Source: Streptomyces sp. NBC_00510
GTDB lineage: Bacteria > Actinomycetota > Actinomycetes > Streptomycetales > Streptomycetaceae
DNA: 64,000 nucleotides
Assembly: GCA_036013505.1 (NCBI GenBank)
Contig: CP107851.1
Span: 8,418,001-8,482,000, forward strand
Direction of reading: 5' to 3'
Under the pieces are notes generated by a model. That model ran no database searches, was not told the DNA's origin, and saw only the letters and a list, made by a program, of their open reading frames with translations. Position 1 is the stretch's first letter; each line of letters opens with the position of its first letter. Below, piece after piece: positions 17,381 through 27,321 of this stretch. A program made the position numbers and the translations under genes.

Positions 17381-18577
17381 ATGAACGCCCGTACCCGTGC
17401 CGCCCTGCCCGCTCTCCTCGCCCTGACCGCCGTGGCCTTCTCTGCGGCCCAACCGGCTGTGGCCACTCCGCCCCTGTCGCCGGCCTCTTGTACTTCCGCC
17501 GCGCACACGGGCGGGCTCGACACCGAGGCGTTGTGCGCGGCGCTCGGCACCTTGCCCGACTCCGACACCACCGCCGCGCTCGTACGCGTCGGCGGCACGG
17601 ACGGCACGTGGCGCGGCAGCGCGGGCGTGCACGACCTGGACAGCGGACGTCCAGCCGATCCGCACGGCCGCTTCCGGGCCGGCTCGGTGACCAAAGTGTT
17701 CACGGCAGCGGTGGTCTTGCAGCTCGCCGCCGAGCGAAGGGTGGACCTGAGCGCGCCCGCACGCCACTACCTGCCGACACTGATCCCCACGGCCTACAAG
17801 GACGTCACCGTGCGGCAGTTGCTCAACCACACGAGCGGCATCCCGGCGGCCGACATGCCGGGCGACACCATCGAGGAGGCCTACGCCCACCGGTTCGATC
17901 TCTACACGCCCGAGGAGATGGTGGAGAACGCGACCGCGAAGCCGACCGAGTTCGCGCCCGGCACCCAGCAGCACTACCTCAACATCAACTACACCGTGCT
18001 CGGTCTGCTGATCGAGAGGATCACCGGACATGCCTACGAAGAGGAGGTCGGCCGGCGCATTCTGAGGCCGCTGCGGCTTCAGAACACCTCGTACCCCGGC
18101 ACCGATCCGCGCATCGAGGGACCCCACAACCACGGCTACCAGGCCTTTCCACGCCCCGACGGCTCGACCGAGCTCCGCGACGTCACGGTGTGGGGCCAGA
18201 CGCAGGGCTACGCGGCGGGCGACATCATCTCCACCACCGCCGACTTGGAACGGTTCCTGCAGGCGCTGTTCATAGGTCGTTTGGTGCCTCGGCCGCAACT
18301 GGAGGAGATGTTCACCCTGCCCGAGGCGTCGGTGCGTGAGTACGGCTCGGGCGCCCCGGCCTCCTACAGCGCAGGGCTGTCCAAGATCAATCTTGGCGGC
18401 CGCGAGGTCTGGGGTAAGACGGGCAGCCGGTACGGCTACACCAGCGTGATCGCCGCCACCCGCGACCTGTCCCGCACGATGGTGATGAACGTCGGTGCCA
18501 CGGACGCGAAGGGCGAGGACATGAACTCCACCGAACTGGCCTTGGTAGTGGCTGCGTTCGGGGCTCCGTCCGCTTGA
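17381..18577 (+). CDS. secreted serine hydrolase (class C beta-lactamase / D,D-carboxypeptidase fold)
   Basis: A 398-residue exported protein: basic start MNARTRA, hydrophobic core ALLALTAVAFSA, and a signal cleavage site near ATP (about 28-30). The beta-lactamase/transpeptidase-like domain shows SxxK (Ser102-Val-Thr-Lys105), YxN (Tyr199-Leu-Asn201) and KTG (WGKTGS) motifs, the full catalytic set of class C-type serine hydrolases such as D-alanyl-D-alanine carboxypeptidase (R61-like). It may trim peptidoglycan peptides or hydrolyse another ester or amide outside the cell. The ATG follows AGGAG with good spacing. It sits 56 bases after the two-component system and may be its target. Confidence 0.9.
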   Translation: MNARTRAALPALLALTAVAFSAAQPAVATPPLSPASCTSAAHTGGLDTEALCAALGTLPDSDTTAALVRVGGTDGTWRGSAGVHDLDSGRPADPHGRFRAGSVTKVFTAAVVLQLAAERRVDLSAPARHYLPTLIPTAYKDVTVRQLLNHTSGIPAADMPGDTIEEAYAHRFDLYTPEEMVENATAKPTEFAPGTQQHYLNINYTVLGLLIERITGHAYEEEVGRRILRPLRLQNTSYPGTDPRIEGPHNHGYQAFPRPDGSTELRDVTVWGQTQGYAAGDIISTTADLERFLQALFIGRLVPRPQLEEMFTLPEASVREYGSGAPASYSAGLSKINLGGREVWGKTGSRYGYTSVIAATRDLSRTMVMNVGATDAKGEDMNSTELALVVAAFGAPSA

Positions 18578-18664
18578 GCCCGGTGGCGCTCCGCGCCCCG
18601 GAGTCATCGCGATGGCGCCTCCTCGCCACGCCCGGGGCAAGCCCGAAGAGGGGTGTGGCACGAC

Positions 18665-18710
18665 GAACCGGCCCCACCACGCCGTCGAGGAGGCGCGTCG
18701 GGGCCGGTTC
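18665..18710. terminator. bidirectional hairpin terminator
   Basis: Arms GAACCGGCCCC (18665-18675) and GGGGCCGGTTC (18700-18710) pair perfectly, with an inner CGCC/GGCG stem. It lies between the convergent serine hydrolase and the small secreted protein gene. There is no strong T-tract, as is usual in Streptomyces. Confidence 0.7.
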
Positions 18711-18762
18711 CGGTTCGGGTCGCCGCCACCCCTACGGGCCGGTGCCGGCGTCGGCTACGGGG

Positions 18763-19023
18763 TCAGCGGTGGCACTCCTGATGGGCGGGGCGCCAGACGC
18801 GGGTCCACTTGCCGGGGTGCCAGCGGTGGTGCCGGTCCCGGAACCCCGGGTGCCACTGCCGTGCCCAGTGGCCCCCCACCTTCGCGCAGTGGTGCGACGC
18901 TTTCGGCGGCCGGTGGTCCTGCGGAGCGGCCGACGCCGTACCGACCGTGCCGACGACCGCGCCCGCGGCCAGGGCCACCGTTGCCGCGCCCAAGGCCGCG
19001 GCCCTCTTCAACCCGTTGATCAT
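18763..19023 (-). CDS. small secreted histidine/arginine-rich protein
   Basis: An 86-residue product: signal peptide MINGLKRAAALGAATVALAA with a likely cut after TASAAP (about residue 33). The mature part of ~53 residues is rich in His, Arg and Trp (HHCAKVGGHWARQWHPGF, RHHRWHPGKWTRVWRP) with two cysteines that could form one disulfide. No known domain. The dense HxH and HH pattern could bind metal, which is inference. The ATG at 19023 has AAAGG upstream; an in-frame upstream extension to 19134 has no signal character. Convergent with the serine hydrolase, separated by a hairpin terminator. Confidence 0.6.
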   Translation of the reverse strand: MINGLKRAAALGAATVALAAGAVVGTVGTASAAPQDHRPPKASHHCAKVGGHWARQWHPGFRDRHHRWHPGKWTRVWRPAHQECHR

Positions 19024-19693
19024 GTTCAGGCCTTTCCGTACGAACCGGGGCTGACGCCCCGGGACTGCCCGGCCCGTTCGGCCGGGCATGCACTGATCCT
19101 CACCCTCCGAAGCCGCCAAATCACCGCAGAACACCGCTTCTCATGAAATGCAATTCAATTTCTCATCAGGCTCAAATAGTCATATATGCGCGTCAATGGT
19201 GTAGTTCCTCACGCGTCGCCGCCCTACACATGCAGCGCCGCTCGCGGGTCACGGCGCAGTGCCCCACCTTGATGCGATCGGCCGTCGTCGAGAACACACA
19301 AACCGGGCCTCGGAGTTCCAGCTGTACAGCATGGTGGTCAGGTGGCGGTGGCCACTGCGTCCGACAGTGGCGAGTGTGCCGAACTACTGCTCGCCGAGCA
19401 GCGCGGAGATGGCTTCGGCGGGCGGTGGCGAGGCGCTGGTCCGTGAGTCATGACCCGAAATCGGTGTCCCGGACCGCTCAGTGGCGCGATCACGTGCCAG
19501 TTGGGCGCGGTCCCGAAGAAGGACGGGGCAAGTATGACGACGCTACCTCCGCGATGGAGCACGCGGCAGAGCCGACAGAGCCAACGCACCGGACGCCGTG
19601 ATCACCGGGAACCACCGCCTCACAAGTTCGATCGGGGTTCCGGGGCGACTGCGTCCGCCCCAGGGAACCAGGGGCTCAGGCACAATCAGAGCC
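19024..19693. other. intergenic stretch, no supported gene
   Basis: About 670 bases. The first ~100 bases up to 19190 include an A/T-rich patch near 19140-19195 that could be a promoter for the small secreted protein. Short frames on both strands have no recognised family and I do not call them. Confidence 0.4.
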
Positions 19694-20425
19694 GTGCCGA
19701 CACCTCCTGACCCCGCTGTCCTGTACCCCGACGTCGCGGCCTGTGGCAGCCTTGCCGCAGCGCTCCGGGCCGCGGCGGGAGGTCGCCTTGACGCCGTTCC
19801 CGTCCGGTCCTCGGACCTGGTCCATGCGGTCGTGCCAAGCACCTTGCCGCACCGAGAACCGCTGGAGATCAGCGCTTGGTCGTACGAACGCCGCTGGTCG
19901 ATCCGGGGCACAGAACCGTTCCAGAGCCTGGCGCTCATCGACGGCAGGACAGAAAACCTGGCAGAAATCGCCACTGCCGCCCGGGCGTGGCACGATGGGG
20001 CGGCCCTGCACGACATCCGCCGAGCGGCACCCTTTGTGCACTTGACCGGACGGCTCGAGGTACCCGACCACGATCCCGAGCGGTTGACGGAATCCGAGTG
20101 GCAGGGCCTGCGCCTCGAGGCGGCCGAAATGGAGTACGACTGGCACGAGACGCACCAGTCCCTGATCGAGGCGGCGTACGCCGAGCCGGCCCTGCGCGCC
20201 CTCTACCCGTTCACCAGCCACTGGGCGCTGCGCTTTTCGACCACAACCCGCCCGCGCCTGACCGTCGTTGGACCGTACCTGGCCGCGAAAGGCGATGGCA
20301 CGTACGGAGTGGGCAGGAGCATCGCCAAAGAGGACCTCGGCGTCTTCACCACGGCGAAGGAGGCTGTGGCACTGGCCGTGCACCATCTACCTCCCGGGGT
20401 GGCGCCAGTCGCGCTCGGCGGATGA
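19694..20425 (+). CDS. DUF6193 family protein
   Basis: A 243-residue protein matching the DUF6193 family, often labelled 'natural product biosynthesis' because of its genomic neighbours. Its hallmarks are EISAWSYERRWSIRG, LALIDGRTENLAEIA, ARAWHDGAALHDI and a C-terminal region with LYPFTSHWALRFSTTT, GVGRSIAKEDLGVFTTAKEA. No catalytic residues are established for the family. The GTG at 19694 is preferred; CACAAT lies about 10 bases before it and there is no Shine-Dalgarno, so the mRNA may be leaderless. A longer frame from 19598 exists without family content. Confidence 0.75.
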   Translation: MPTPPDPAVLYPDVAACGSLAAALRAAAGGRLDAVPVRSSDLVHAVVPSTLPHREPLEISAWSYERRWSIRGTEPFQSLALIDGRTENLAEIATAARAWHDGAALHDIRRAAPFVHLTGRLEVPDHDPERLTESEWQGLRLEAAEMEYDWHETHQSLIEAAYAEPALRALYPFTSHWALRFSTTTRPRLTVVGPYLAAKGDGTYGVGRSIAKEDLGVFTTAKEAVALAVHHLPPGVAPVALGG

Positions 20426-20623
20426 AGCTACCGAGCGCCAGGGCCCTGGCACATGACTGCCGCAGCCACTGCCCAGCAGACCTCACCGGGAGCCTCCACT
20501 CGGCAACACGGGAAATCCACGCGACACGGTCGGCGTTTGCACGACTGGCGACGCCAAGATCCAACGACTCCTGACCGCCCACGACCACTGAGAACAGCGG
20601 ACTCAATCATCTAGGCTGTCGCC

Positions 20624-21175
20624 GTGCTCCTGATCCACGACGGGGAGGCCGCCCCTGACGCGCCCGTCCTCCGTACCGGCGGAGTCCCGCTCGTCCCGGT
20701 GGGCTTCGTGTGGCCGACCTGCCGGAACTGCGCCGGGGCCCTGCAGTTCCTCGCGCACCTGCCCGTCGACGGCGGGGCGGTCGCCGTCTTCTTCTGCCAG
20801 AACGACCCGGGCATGTGCGACGACTGGGACGCCGCCGCGGGTGGCAACCGCGCCTACCTGTTCACCGGCCCGCTCGGTCCGGCCGCCGTCCCCGCCGAGG
20901 GTGAGACGCTGCTCGGCGCCGTCACCGCGCTGCGCCCGCAGCCCGTCGGCGTCGCCACGACGGCGCCCGTCCTCGGACGGCTGGGCGGCGAGCCGGACTG
21001 GCTGCAGAGCGACGAGACCCCGTCCTGTCCCTCCTGCGCCGCACCCATGGCGTTCACGGCGGAACTGGAGGAGGGCCACGACCACACCACCTCCGCGAAC
21101 TTCGGCGGCGGCGGCATGGGTTACACCTTCGTCTGCCGTCCCTGCGAGAGGGCCGCGTTCCTCTGGCAGTGCTGA
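20624..21175 (+). CDS. DUF1963/YwqG-like protein with paired-cysteine sites
   Basis: A 183-residue cytoplasmic protein resembling the DUF1963 (YwqG) family: an opening GGVPLVPVGFVWPTCRNC segment, the ALQFLAHLPVDGGAVAVFFCQNDPGMCDDW core, and a C-terminal part with CPSCAAPM and FVCRPCERAAFLWQC. The repeated CxxC pairs suggest a structural zinc site. Function unknown. The GTG start lies just after an ATCTAGGCT segment with no ribosome binding site, so it is probably leaderless like the DUF6193 gene upstream. Confidence 0.65.
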   Translation: MLLIHDGEAAPDAPVLRTGGVPLVPVGFVWPTCRNCAGALQFLAHLPVDGGAVAVFFCQNDPGMCDDWDAAAGGNRAYLFTGPLGPAAVPAEGETLLGAVTALRPQPVGVATTAPVLGRLGGEPDWLQSDETPSCPSCAAPMAFTAELEEGHDHTTSANFGGGGMGYTFVCRPCERAAFLWQC

Positions 21176-21920
21176 CCGCGTCCCCGCCGCCACTCGGGAC
21201 GCCCTCGTGCGCCTCTCGTGGCGACCGTCCCGGCCCATAGGGGTCGTAACGCGATCTTGAGTTGCGCGGGTGTCAGGAGCACGCGCGCCGTGGTCTCGGG
21301 TGCGGGCGCGATCAACTCGACGTTCTCATATCCAGGGACTCACTCCGACGCCCGGGAAAACGCCCCTATCAGGTAGGAACCCGTACACCATTTCCTTGGA
21401 CGCAACCGCCTGCGTATGGCCCCCGGGCCATGCTCGACGCCTGCTCGAGCAGGGTATCGGCCAAAGATCGCGCCAACGCCCGGGGGACCGCTCCCGGGGC
21501 CGCCCGGAAAGGGAGGGGCACGTCGCCATCCGCGTGATGTCGGAAGGTGTGCAGAAGTGCCATGCCGTGCATGGATGAGGATTTGACAATTGCCGCAGGC
21601 ATCAATGGGAACACGGAGATTTCTGCTGGTCATCGCTGTGTTCTCACGGCAGTTGAGGCGTCAATCATGTCCCATTAGGCCATAAGTGGACACCGCACGC
21701 ATCGCTCGATACGGTCGAAATACAGGCGCCACAAATGCAGCTTTAATCCAACTGCGCACGCGAGGAAGTTGGCGCCGCAAGCCGGAAGCCACCGGCCCTC
21801 ATGGTGCCCAGCGCATCGCGGTGTAGATACCGCTCCCCGGATCGCAACCCGCACCCGGGATGTGCCCTGGCCAGGTTCAGGCGCCATGTGCACGTACCGT
21901 CTCGAAGAAAGAGGATAGCT
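21176..21920. other. intergenic stretch, no supported gene
   Basis: About 745 bases without a recognisable product on either strand. 21570-21760 is A/T-richer than average, which fits a promoter region for the secreted repeat protein, but I found no clear palindrome. Confidence 0.35.
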
Positions 21921-22430
21921 ATGCGCGCGAAGCGAAGCATCGCGATCATGGCGAGCCCCGTCGCCGCGGCAGCACTGGCGTTCTCGCCGGCGCTGATGAC
22001 GCAGGCGGCAGCCGACACCACAACCATCTCGGCAACGACGACCTCGCGAGCCGCGCTCCTTCCTGCGGACGACGCCTCCGAGGGCAAGACGAAGGGTGCG
22101 AAGGACGGCAAGCGGGACGGCCTCAACTTCAAGTGCGACTACCGGCACTCGTACGCTCCGGCAAAGGCCACGGAAGACTACAAGGACGCGTACGACCTGG
22201 CGTACCGCACCAGCTACGACAACTACTGTCGTGGTGAGACGGCTACCAATACGCCCGCAGGTGCCAACAACGCCTCCGAGGGCAAGGCGAAGGGTGCGAA
22301 GGACGGCAAGCGCGACGCTCTCACCCTCAAGTGCGACTACCGGCACTCGTACGCTCCGGCAAAGGCCACGGACGACTACAAGGACGCGTACGACCTCGCA
22401 TACCGCACCAGCTACGACAACTACTGCTAG
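21921..22430 (+). CDS. secreted protein with two 52-residue repeats
   Basis: A 169-residue exported protein. The signal peptide covers MRAKRSIAIMASPVAAAALA with a predicted cut after QAAA (about 29-31). A short Thr/Ser linker is followed by two 52-residue repeats starting ASEGK and ending SYDNYC, joined by a ~14-residue spacer (RGETATNTPAGANN). The repeats differ at only five positions. Each holds two cysteines (KCDYRHSY and DNYC) and a charged Lys/Asp/Tyr-rich body with GAKDGKRD. One disulfide per unit is likely. No known domain. The ATG follows GAGGA. The protein could be a small extracellular adhesin, inhibitor or structural protein; I cannot choose. Confidence 0.75.
   Translation: MRAKRSIAIMASPVAAAALAFSPALMTQAAADTTTISATTTSRAALLPADDASEGKTKGAKDGKRDGLNFKCDYRHSYAPAKATEDYKDAYDLAYRTSYDNYCRGETATNTPAGANNASEGKAKGAKDGKRDALTLKCDYRHSYAPAKATDDYKDAYDLAYRTSYDNYC
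22074..22229 (+). repeat. internal repeat unit 1 (156 bases)
   Basis: First in-frame copy of the 52-codon unit in the secreted protein at 21921. It is the same length as unit 2 and differs by five residues. Confidence 0.9.
22272..22427 (+). repeat. internal repeat unit 2 (156 bases)
   Basis: Second in-frame copy, ending one codon before the stop. Near identity at DNA level points to recent tandem duplication or gene conversion. Confidence 0.9.
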
Positions 22431-22636
22431 GAGCCTGGGCCGGTAACCGGCAAGCAGACCGATGACTGTGACCAGTGGTGGACCGGTCACGGCCATCGGG
22501 CTGGCCCCGACAGGATGAAGTTCCGGTGCCTGCTCACAGGGCCGCTGCACGGGCCGGCGCCCCGACGATGGCTCGCTTTGCGGTGGCGGTAGACGTCCGT
22601 TCAAGCCCTGCGGCAGAACAACACTCGCTTGGGGCT

Positions 22637-23539
22637 CTAGGCCTCAGCCCATTCCCGGTTCGCCCGCGGCCCTGTCACGGCGCGGATGGTGCGCCGCTGC
22701 CGAGCACGCCGTGTTCCGGCAAGCCGGCACGCGAAATAGACGAGGAACGAGATCGTCGTGACGTAGGGGCTGATGGGGATGCTGCTCCCGAGGGCGAGAA
22801 GGATGCCGCCTTCGACGGCCAGGATGGCGAAGAGCACGCTCAACAGCGGCAGGAGCACGGGGGAGGCGGTGACCCGTCCGGCCGCCGCCGCGGGAGTGAC
22901 CACCAGGCTGAGGACGAGAAGCGCTCCGACGACCTGCACCGACAGGGCGATCGTGATTCCCAGGAGGAGCATGAAGGCCACGGAAAGCCCACGGACGGGC
23001 AGGCCGCGTGCTTCGGCGACCTGCGCGTCGGCGCTCGCGAAGGTCAGGGGACGCCAGATGACGGCGAGGGCGATCAGCACCACCGCGGACACGGTGAGCA
23101 TCCATCCGGTCTGCGGGTCGTCGACGGCCACGATCTGGCCGGTCAGCAGGCCGAACTTGTTGGCCGCTCGCCCCTTGTAGAGGGCGAGGAACAGGACTCC
23201 GAGGCCGAGCCCGAACGGCATGAGGATGCCGATGACCGAATTGCGGTCGCGGGCGCGGGAGCCCAGAACACCGATCGCCAGGGCGGCGACGAGCGATCCG
23301 ACGATCGAGCCCGCCACCACGTTCACCCCGAGCAGCAGGGCCGCCGACGCGCCCGCGAAGGACAGTTCGCTGATCCCGTGTACGGCGAAGGGCAGGTCGC
23401 GGAGCACCACGAAGACGCCGGCCAGTCCGCCGACCAGCCCCAGCACGCCACCCACGATGAGGGAGTTGCGCACCAGGCCGAGCAGAGCGCCGTAGTCCTG
23501 GAAGTTGAACATCTGCTGCCACATCTCGGCCGCCGTCAT
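22637..23539 (-). CDS. znuB: zinc/manganese-type ABC transporter permease
   Basis: A 300-residue ABC-3 family permease with 8-9 membrane segments. Recognisable parts are the N-terminal MFNFQDYGALLGLVRNSL, the LRDLPFAVHGISELSFAGASAA block that contacts the ATPase, and the C-terminal half with VQVVGALLVLSLVVTPAAAA. The family imports zinc or manganese. Its ATG overlaps the ATPase stop by 4 bases (ATGA), so it is the last gene of a tightly coupled operon read leftward from 25358. The C-terminus is basic and cytoplasmic. Zinc is preferred over manganese because of the divergent zinc-starvation genes. Confidence 0.9.
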   Translation of the reverse strand: MTAAEMWQQMFNFQDYGALLGLVRNSLIVGGVLGLVGGLAGVFVVLRDLPFAVHGISELSFAGASAALLLGVNVVAGSIVGSLVAALAIGVLGSRARDRNSVIGILMPFGLGLGVLFLALYKGRAANKFGLLTGQIVAVDDPQTGWMLTVSAVVLIALAVIWRPLTFASADAQVAEARGLPVRGLSVAFMLLLGITIALSVQVVGALLVLSLVVTPAAAAGRVTASPVLLPLLSVLFAILAVEGGILLALGSSIPISPYVTTISFLVYFACRLAGTRRARQRRTIRAVTGPRANREWAEA

Positions 23540-24432
23540 GGGAGCGCTCCGTCTGATTCGTGTGCGTCCGCGGCGTCGAGTCCCGGGTGGTGCACGGCCT
23601 GCTGGTCATGGGTACCGACGACGACGATCCTGCCCCGCACCCGCAGGACGTCGACCTGGGAGTCGTACAGGGCCGACAGGGATTCAGACGTCAGCACGTC
23701 CTCCGGGGTACCGGTGCGGTGTCCGTGAGGGGCGAGGTAGAGGACCCGGTCCACCAGGTCGAGGACGGGGTTGATCTCGTGGGTCACGAACATCACGGCG
23801 GTCCCGTGGTCCCGGCGCCTGCGGTCGATGAGCTCGGTCACCGCCCGCTGGTGGTGGAGGTCCAGGGAGAGCGTGGGCTCGTCGCACAGCAGCACACGGG
23901 GATCGGTGGCCAGGGCCTGGCCGATGCGCACGCGCTGCCGCTCGCCGCCCGAGAGGGTGCCGAGGGGCGCGTTCGCGTACGCGTACGCGCCGACGGACTC
24001 CAGGATGGCGTCGATACGCTGCCGGTTGGCGGCACCACGTCGGCGGAGCCCGAACCGGTGCCCGTCCAGGCCGTAGCCCACCACATCGCGGGCCCGCACC
24101 ATGTCGTGCGCCGTGGCCGTTCCCTGCTGCGGCACGTACCCGATGTGGCGCGCGGCCCGCCGGGGATCGTCGCCGAGCACACGCAGGGTGCCTGAGGAGA
24201 GCGGCCGGCGCCCCAGAAGGGCGTGGACCAGACTGGTCTTGCCGGAGCCGTTCGGTCCGAGCACCGCCCAGAACTCCCCAGGCGAGACGTCCAGATCGAG
24301 ATCCTTCCAGAGGGTGCGGTCCCCGTACCGGAGACCGCCGTTCCTCATCTGGATCAGCGGTGCCGGACTGCCGTGAACGTCCGCGTTCCCGGTGCGGGGC
24401 CCGGGGACCGGCGGCGAGGGCTGCCAGGTCAC
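23536..24432 (-). CDS. znuC: zinc ABC transporter ATP-binding protein
   Basis: A 298-residue ABC ATPase. The Walker A motif is GPNGSGKTSL, the Q-loop is in YVPQQG, the signature is LSGGERQR, Walker B is VLLCDEPT, and the switch histidine is in FVTHE. The GTG at 24432 is chosen because it overlaps the stop of the binding-protein gene as GTGA; an in-frame ATG further upstream at 24477 would overlap by 49 bases. The N-terminal ~25 residues before MRNGGLRYGDRTLW are proline-rich and not part of the ATPase fold. It drives metal import with the permease and lipoprotein encoded either side. Confidence 0.92.
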   Translation of the reverse strand: MTWQPSPPVPGPRTGNADVHGSPAPLIQMRNGGLRYGDRTLWKDLDLDVSPGEFWAVLGPNGSGKTSLVHALLGRRPLSSGTLRVLGDDPRRAARHIGYVPQQGTATAHDMVRARDVVGYGLDGHRFGLRRRGAANRQRIDAILESVGAYAYANAPLGTLSGGERQRVRIGQALATDPRVLLCDEPTLSLDLHHQRAVTELIDRRRRDHGTAVMFVTHEINPVLDLVDRVLYLAPHGHRTGTPEDVLTSESLSALYDSQVDVLRVRGRIVVVGTHDQQAVHHPGLDAADAHESDGALP

Positions 24433-25358
24433 TTGTTCAGGGCGTCGGCGAGCGCGTCGACGTTGTCGCTCATCCACGTCAGGTAGTCCTTGCCCTCGGG
24501 CAGGGTCTCGGTGACGGGCACCACGGGCACACCGGCCGCCTCGGCCGCCGACTTGACCTTCTCCGTCGGGGCGCCGGAAGTCTGCTCGTTGTAGACGAGG
24601 GCCTTGACCCTCTTCCCGGAGAAGAGGTCCAGGGTGGCCTTGAGTACCTTGGCGGACACATCGTCGCCCTCCTCGATGGCCTCGCTGAACTCCTCGGGTG
24701 TCCGGTTGGCCAGGCCGGACGCTTCGAGCAGGTAGACCGGCACCGGCTCGGTGATCGCCACGCCCTCGCCGTCGTGCGCGGACTTGAGGGCGGCCTCCTT
24801 GCTCTCCAGGGAGCTGAGGCTCTTCTTGAAGGCGGCGGAGTTCTCGGTGAAGGTGCCGGCGTGGTCCGGGTCCGCCTTGCCCAGGGCATCGGCGATGCGG
24901 TCGGCGATCTTGCTCACGGAGGGGAAGTCGTACCAGACGTGCTCGTTGAGTTCCCCGCCAGCCGGGGCGGTCCGGCCCGAGACCTCGACGGCGTTGATGA
25001 CGTCCGCCGAGGCGTTGCCGCTCCCCAGCATCCGGTCGACGAAGTCGTCGTACCCGCCGCCGTTCTCCACCACGACCTTCGCCTTGGACAGGGCGAGCTG
25101 GTTGCGGGTGTCGGCCTCAAAGGAGTGCGGGTCCTGGTCGGGGTCGCTGATGATCGAGGTGACGTCGACCCGGTCGCCGCCTATCCGCTCGACGATGTCG
25201 CCGTAGACGTTGGTGGAGGCGACGACGGTGACCTTGGACGCGGAATCGCTGCTCTTGGCACTTGCAGCGTCGCCGGAGGAACCGCCGCAGCCGGTCAGCA
25301 CGCTGAGCGATGCGGCACCGGCCAGCAGGATGGCGAGGCGGGAAGAGGACTGGGACAT
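24429..25358 (-). CDS. znuA: zinc ABC transporter substrate-binding lipoprotein
   Basis: A 309-residue cluster A-I (TroA/ZnuA-like) binding protein. The lipoprotein signal MSQSSSRLAILLAGAASLSV ends at the lipobox LTGC. Metal ligands of the family are visible: His in DQDPHSFE, His in NEHVWYDF, Glu in ITEPVPVYLLEASG (a position usually His or Glu), and an acidic site near YNEQTSG. It lacks the long His-rich loop of Gram-negative ZnuA, as is common in actinobacteria. The ATG at 25358 follows GGAGG. First gene of the znuA-znuC-znuB operon, with a Zur-like box 75 bases upstream. Confidence 0.9.
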   Translation of the reverse strand: MSQSSSRLAILLAGAASLSVLTGCGGSSGDAASAKSSDSASKVTVVASTNVYGDIVERIGGDRVDVTSIISDPDQDPHSFEADTRNQLALSKAKVVVENGGGYDDFVDRMLGSGNASADVINAVEVSGRTAPAGGELNEHVWYDFPSVSKIADRIADALGKADPDHAGTFTENSAAFKKSLSSLESKEAALKSAHDGEGVAITEPVPVYLLEASGLANRTPEEFSEAIEEGDDVSAKVLKATLDLFSGKRVKALVYNEQTSGAPTEKVKSAAEAAGVPVVPVTETLPEGKDYLTWMSDNVDALADALNK

Positions 25359-25432
25359 GAAGGAAGCCTCCAAGGGCTGCGAGGGGGAGCTGTTGAGGGG
25401 GCGTACGGTCACACGCTCACGAGCAGCTTAGA

Positions 25433-25447
25433 TGAAAATGACTACCA
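25433..25447. promoter_or_regulatory. Zur-box-like site upstream of znuA
   Basis: TGAAAATGACTACCA agrees with the actinobacterial Zur consensus TGAAAATGATTTTCA at 12 of 15 positions by my count. It is positioned to repress the leftward znuACB operon under zinc sufficiency. Confidence 0.6.
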
Positions 25448-25721
25448 GTTTCGACAGGGGGTAGGCAAGAGCATCTTGAAGGTCGCCCCGCACGGCCTGA
25501 GTGCGCGAATGGCGCGCGGGCGGTCCAAGCCCGGCCGGACCGGAACTGTGGGCGGCTTGTGGCCGTCGGGCTGCTCGTCGCCCCTTGCCCGGCACGTGAC
25601 GGCAACTGTCGCCGCTCCCTCGCTCCTGCACCCTCGGCTGGTCAAGCGTCGACCCCCGCCCACGGTCGGAAGCGGCAGGGCGAACCCTGCCCCCGAGCCC
25701 CCGTGCAGCCGGTTTTTGAAA

Positions 25722-25736
25722 CGGAAACCATTTTCA
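25722..25736. promoter_or_regulatory. Zur-box-like site upstream of rpmF
   Basis: CGGAAACCATTTTCA reads TGAAAATGGTTTCCG on the other strand, 12 of 15 matches to the Zur consensus and the same TGAAAATG half as the znuA-side site. It lies 39 bases before the rpmF start. Confidence 0.65.
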
Positions 25737-25774
25737 TATAGCGTGGCCTCGACCTTCCCAAGGAGTGATCTGTC

Positions 25775-25945
25775 GTGGCCGTCCCGAAGCGCAAGATGTC
25801 TCGCAGCAACACCCGCCACCGTCGGGCTCAGTGGAAAGCCATCCCTGCCGAGTTGGTCCCCGTCGTGGTGGACGGCTCGGTGTACCGGGTTCCTCGCAGG
25901 CTGACCAAGGCCTACGAGCGTGGCCTGCTGCGACCGGAGAGCTGA
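25775..25945 (+). CDS. rpmF: 50S ribosomal protein L32, zinc-independent paralogue
   Basis: A 56-residue L32. It opens MAVPKRKMSRSNTRHRRAQW, the classic L32 N-terminus, and continues VPVVVDGSVYRVPRRLTKAYERG. It contains no cysteine at all, whereas zinc-binding L32 has CxxC pairs, so this is the C-minus form made when zinc is scarce to free zinc from ribosomes. GTG start with AAGGAG about 10 bases upstream. The COG0523 GTPase gene starts 5 bases after its stop, so the two form an operon divergent from znuACB. Induction through the Zur-like box at 25722 is predicted. Confidence 0.93.
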   Translation: MAVPKRKMSRSNTRHRRAQWKAIPAELVPVVVDGSVYRVPRRLTKAYERGLLRPES

Positions 25946-25950
25946 CTCGC

Positions 25951-27126
<1,176 letters not shown>

Positions 27127-27134
27127 CTCCCGGG

Positions 27135-27167
27135 CCGGGCAGTGGTCGCAGCCACGGCACTGCCCGG
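27135..27167. terminator. hairpin after the zinc operon
   Basis: CCGGGCAGTG (27135-27144) pairs perfectly with CACTGCCCGG (27158-27167) around a 13-base loop, 9 bases after the GTPase stop. Confidence 0.7.
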
Positions 27168-27321
27168 TCACGGGCCCTTTCGCCCGGCCTGACGTTGCGG
27201 GGTGCCGCCGTGTCCCTGGTATCACTTCTGGGTTCGCGTATTGGCGACAGCCATGTACGGGTTCGCGAGGGAGTCGACTCGCTGGACCCGTACGGCATCC
27301 AGGGCCGGGTTCGCGGGCGTT

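Noticed and set aside
24360..25904. 514-codon plus-strand frame opposite znuA
   Set aside because: Antisense shadow of the znuA gene plus the promoter region. The minus strand has clear metal-binding protein domains and a signal peptide.
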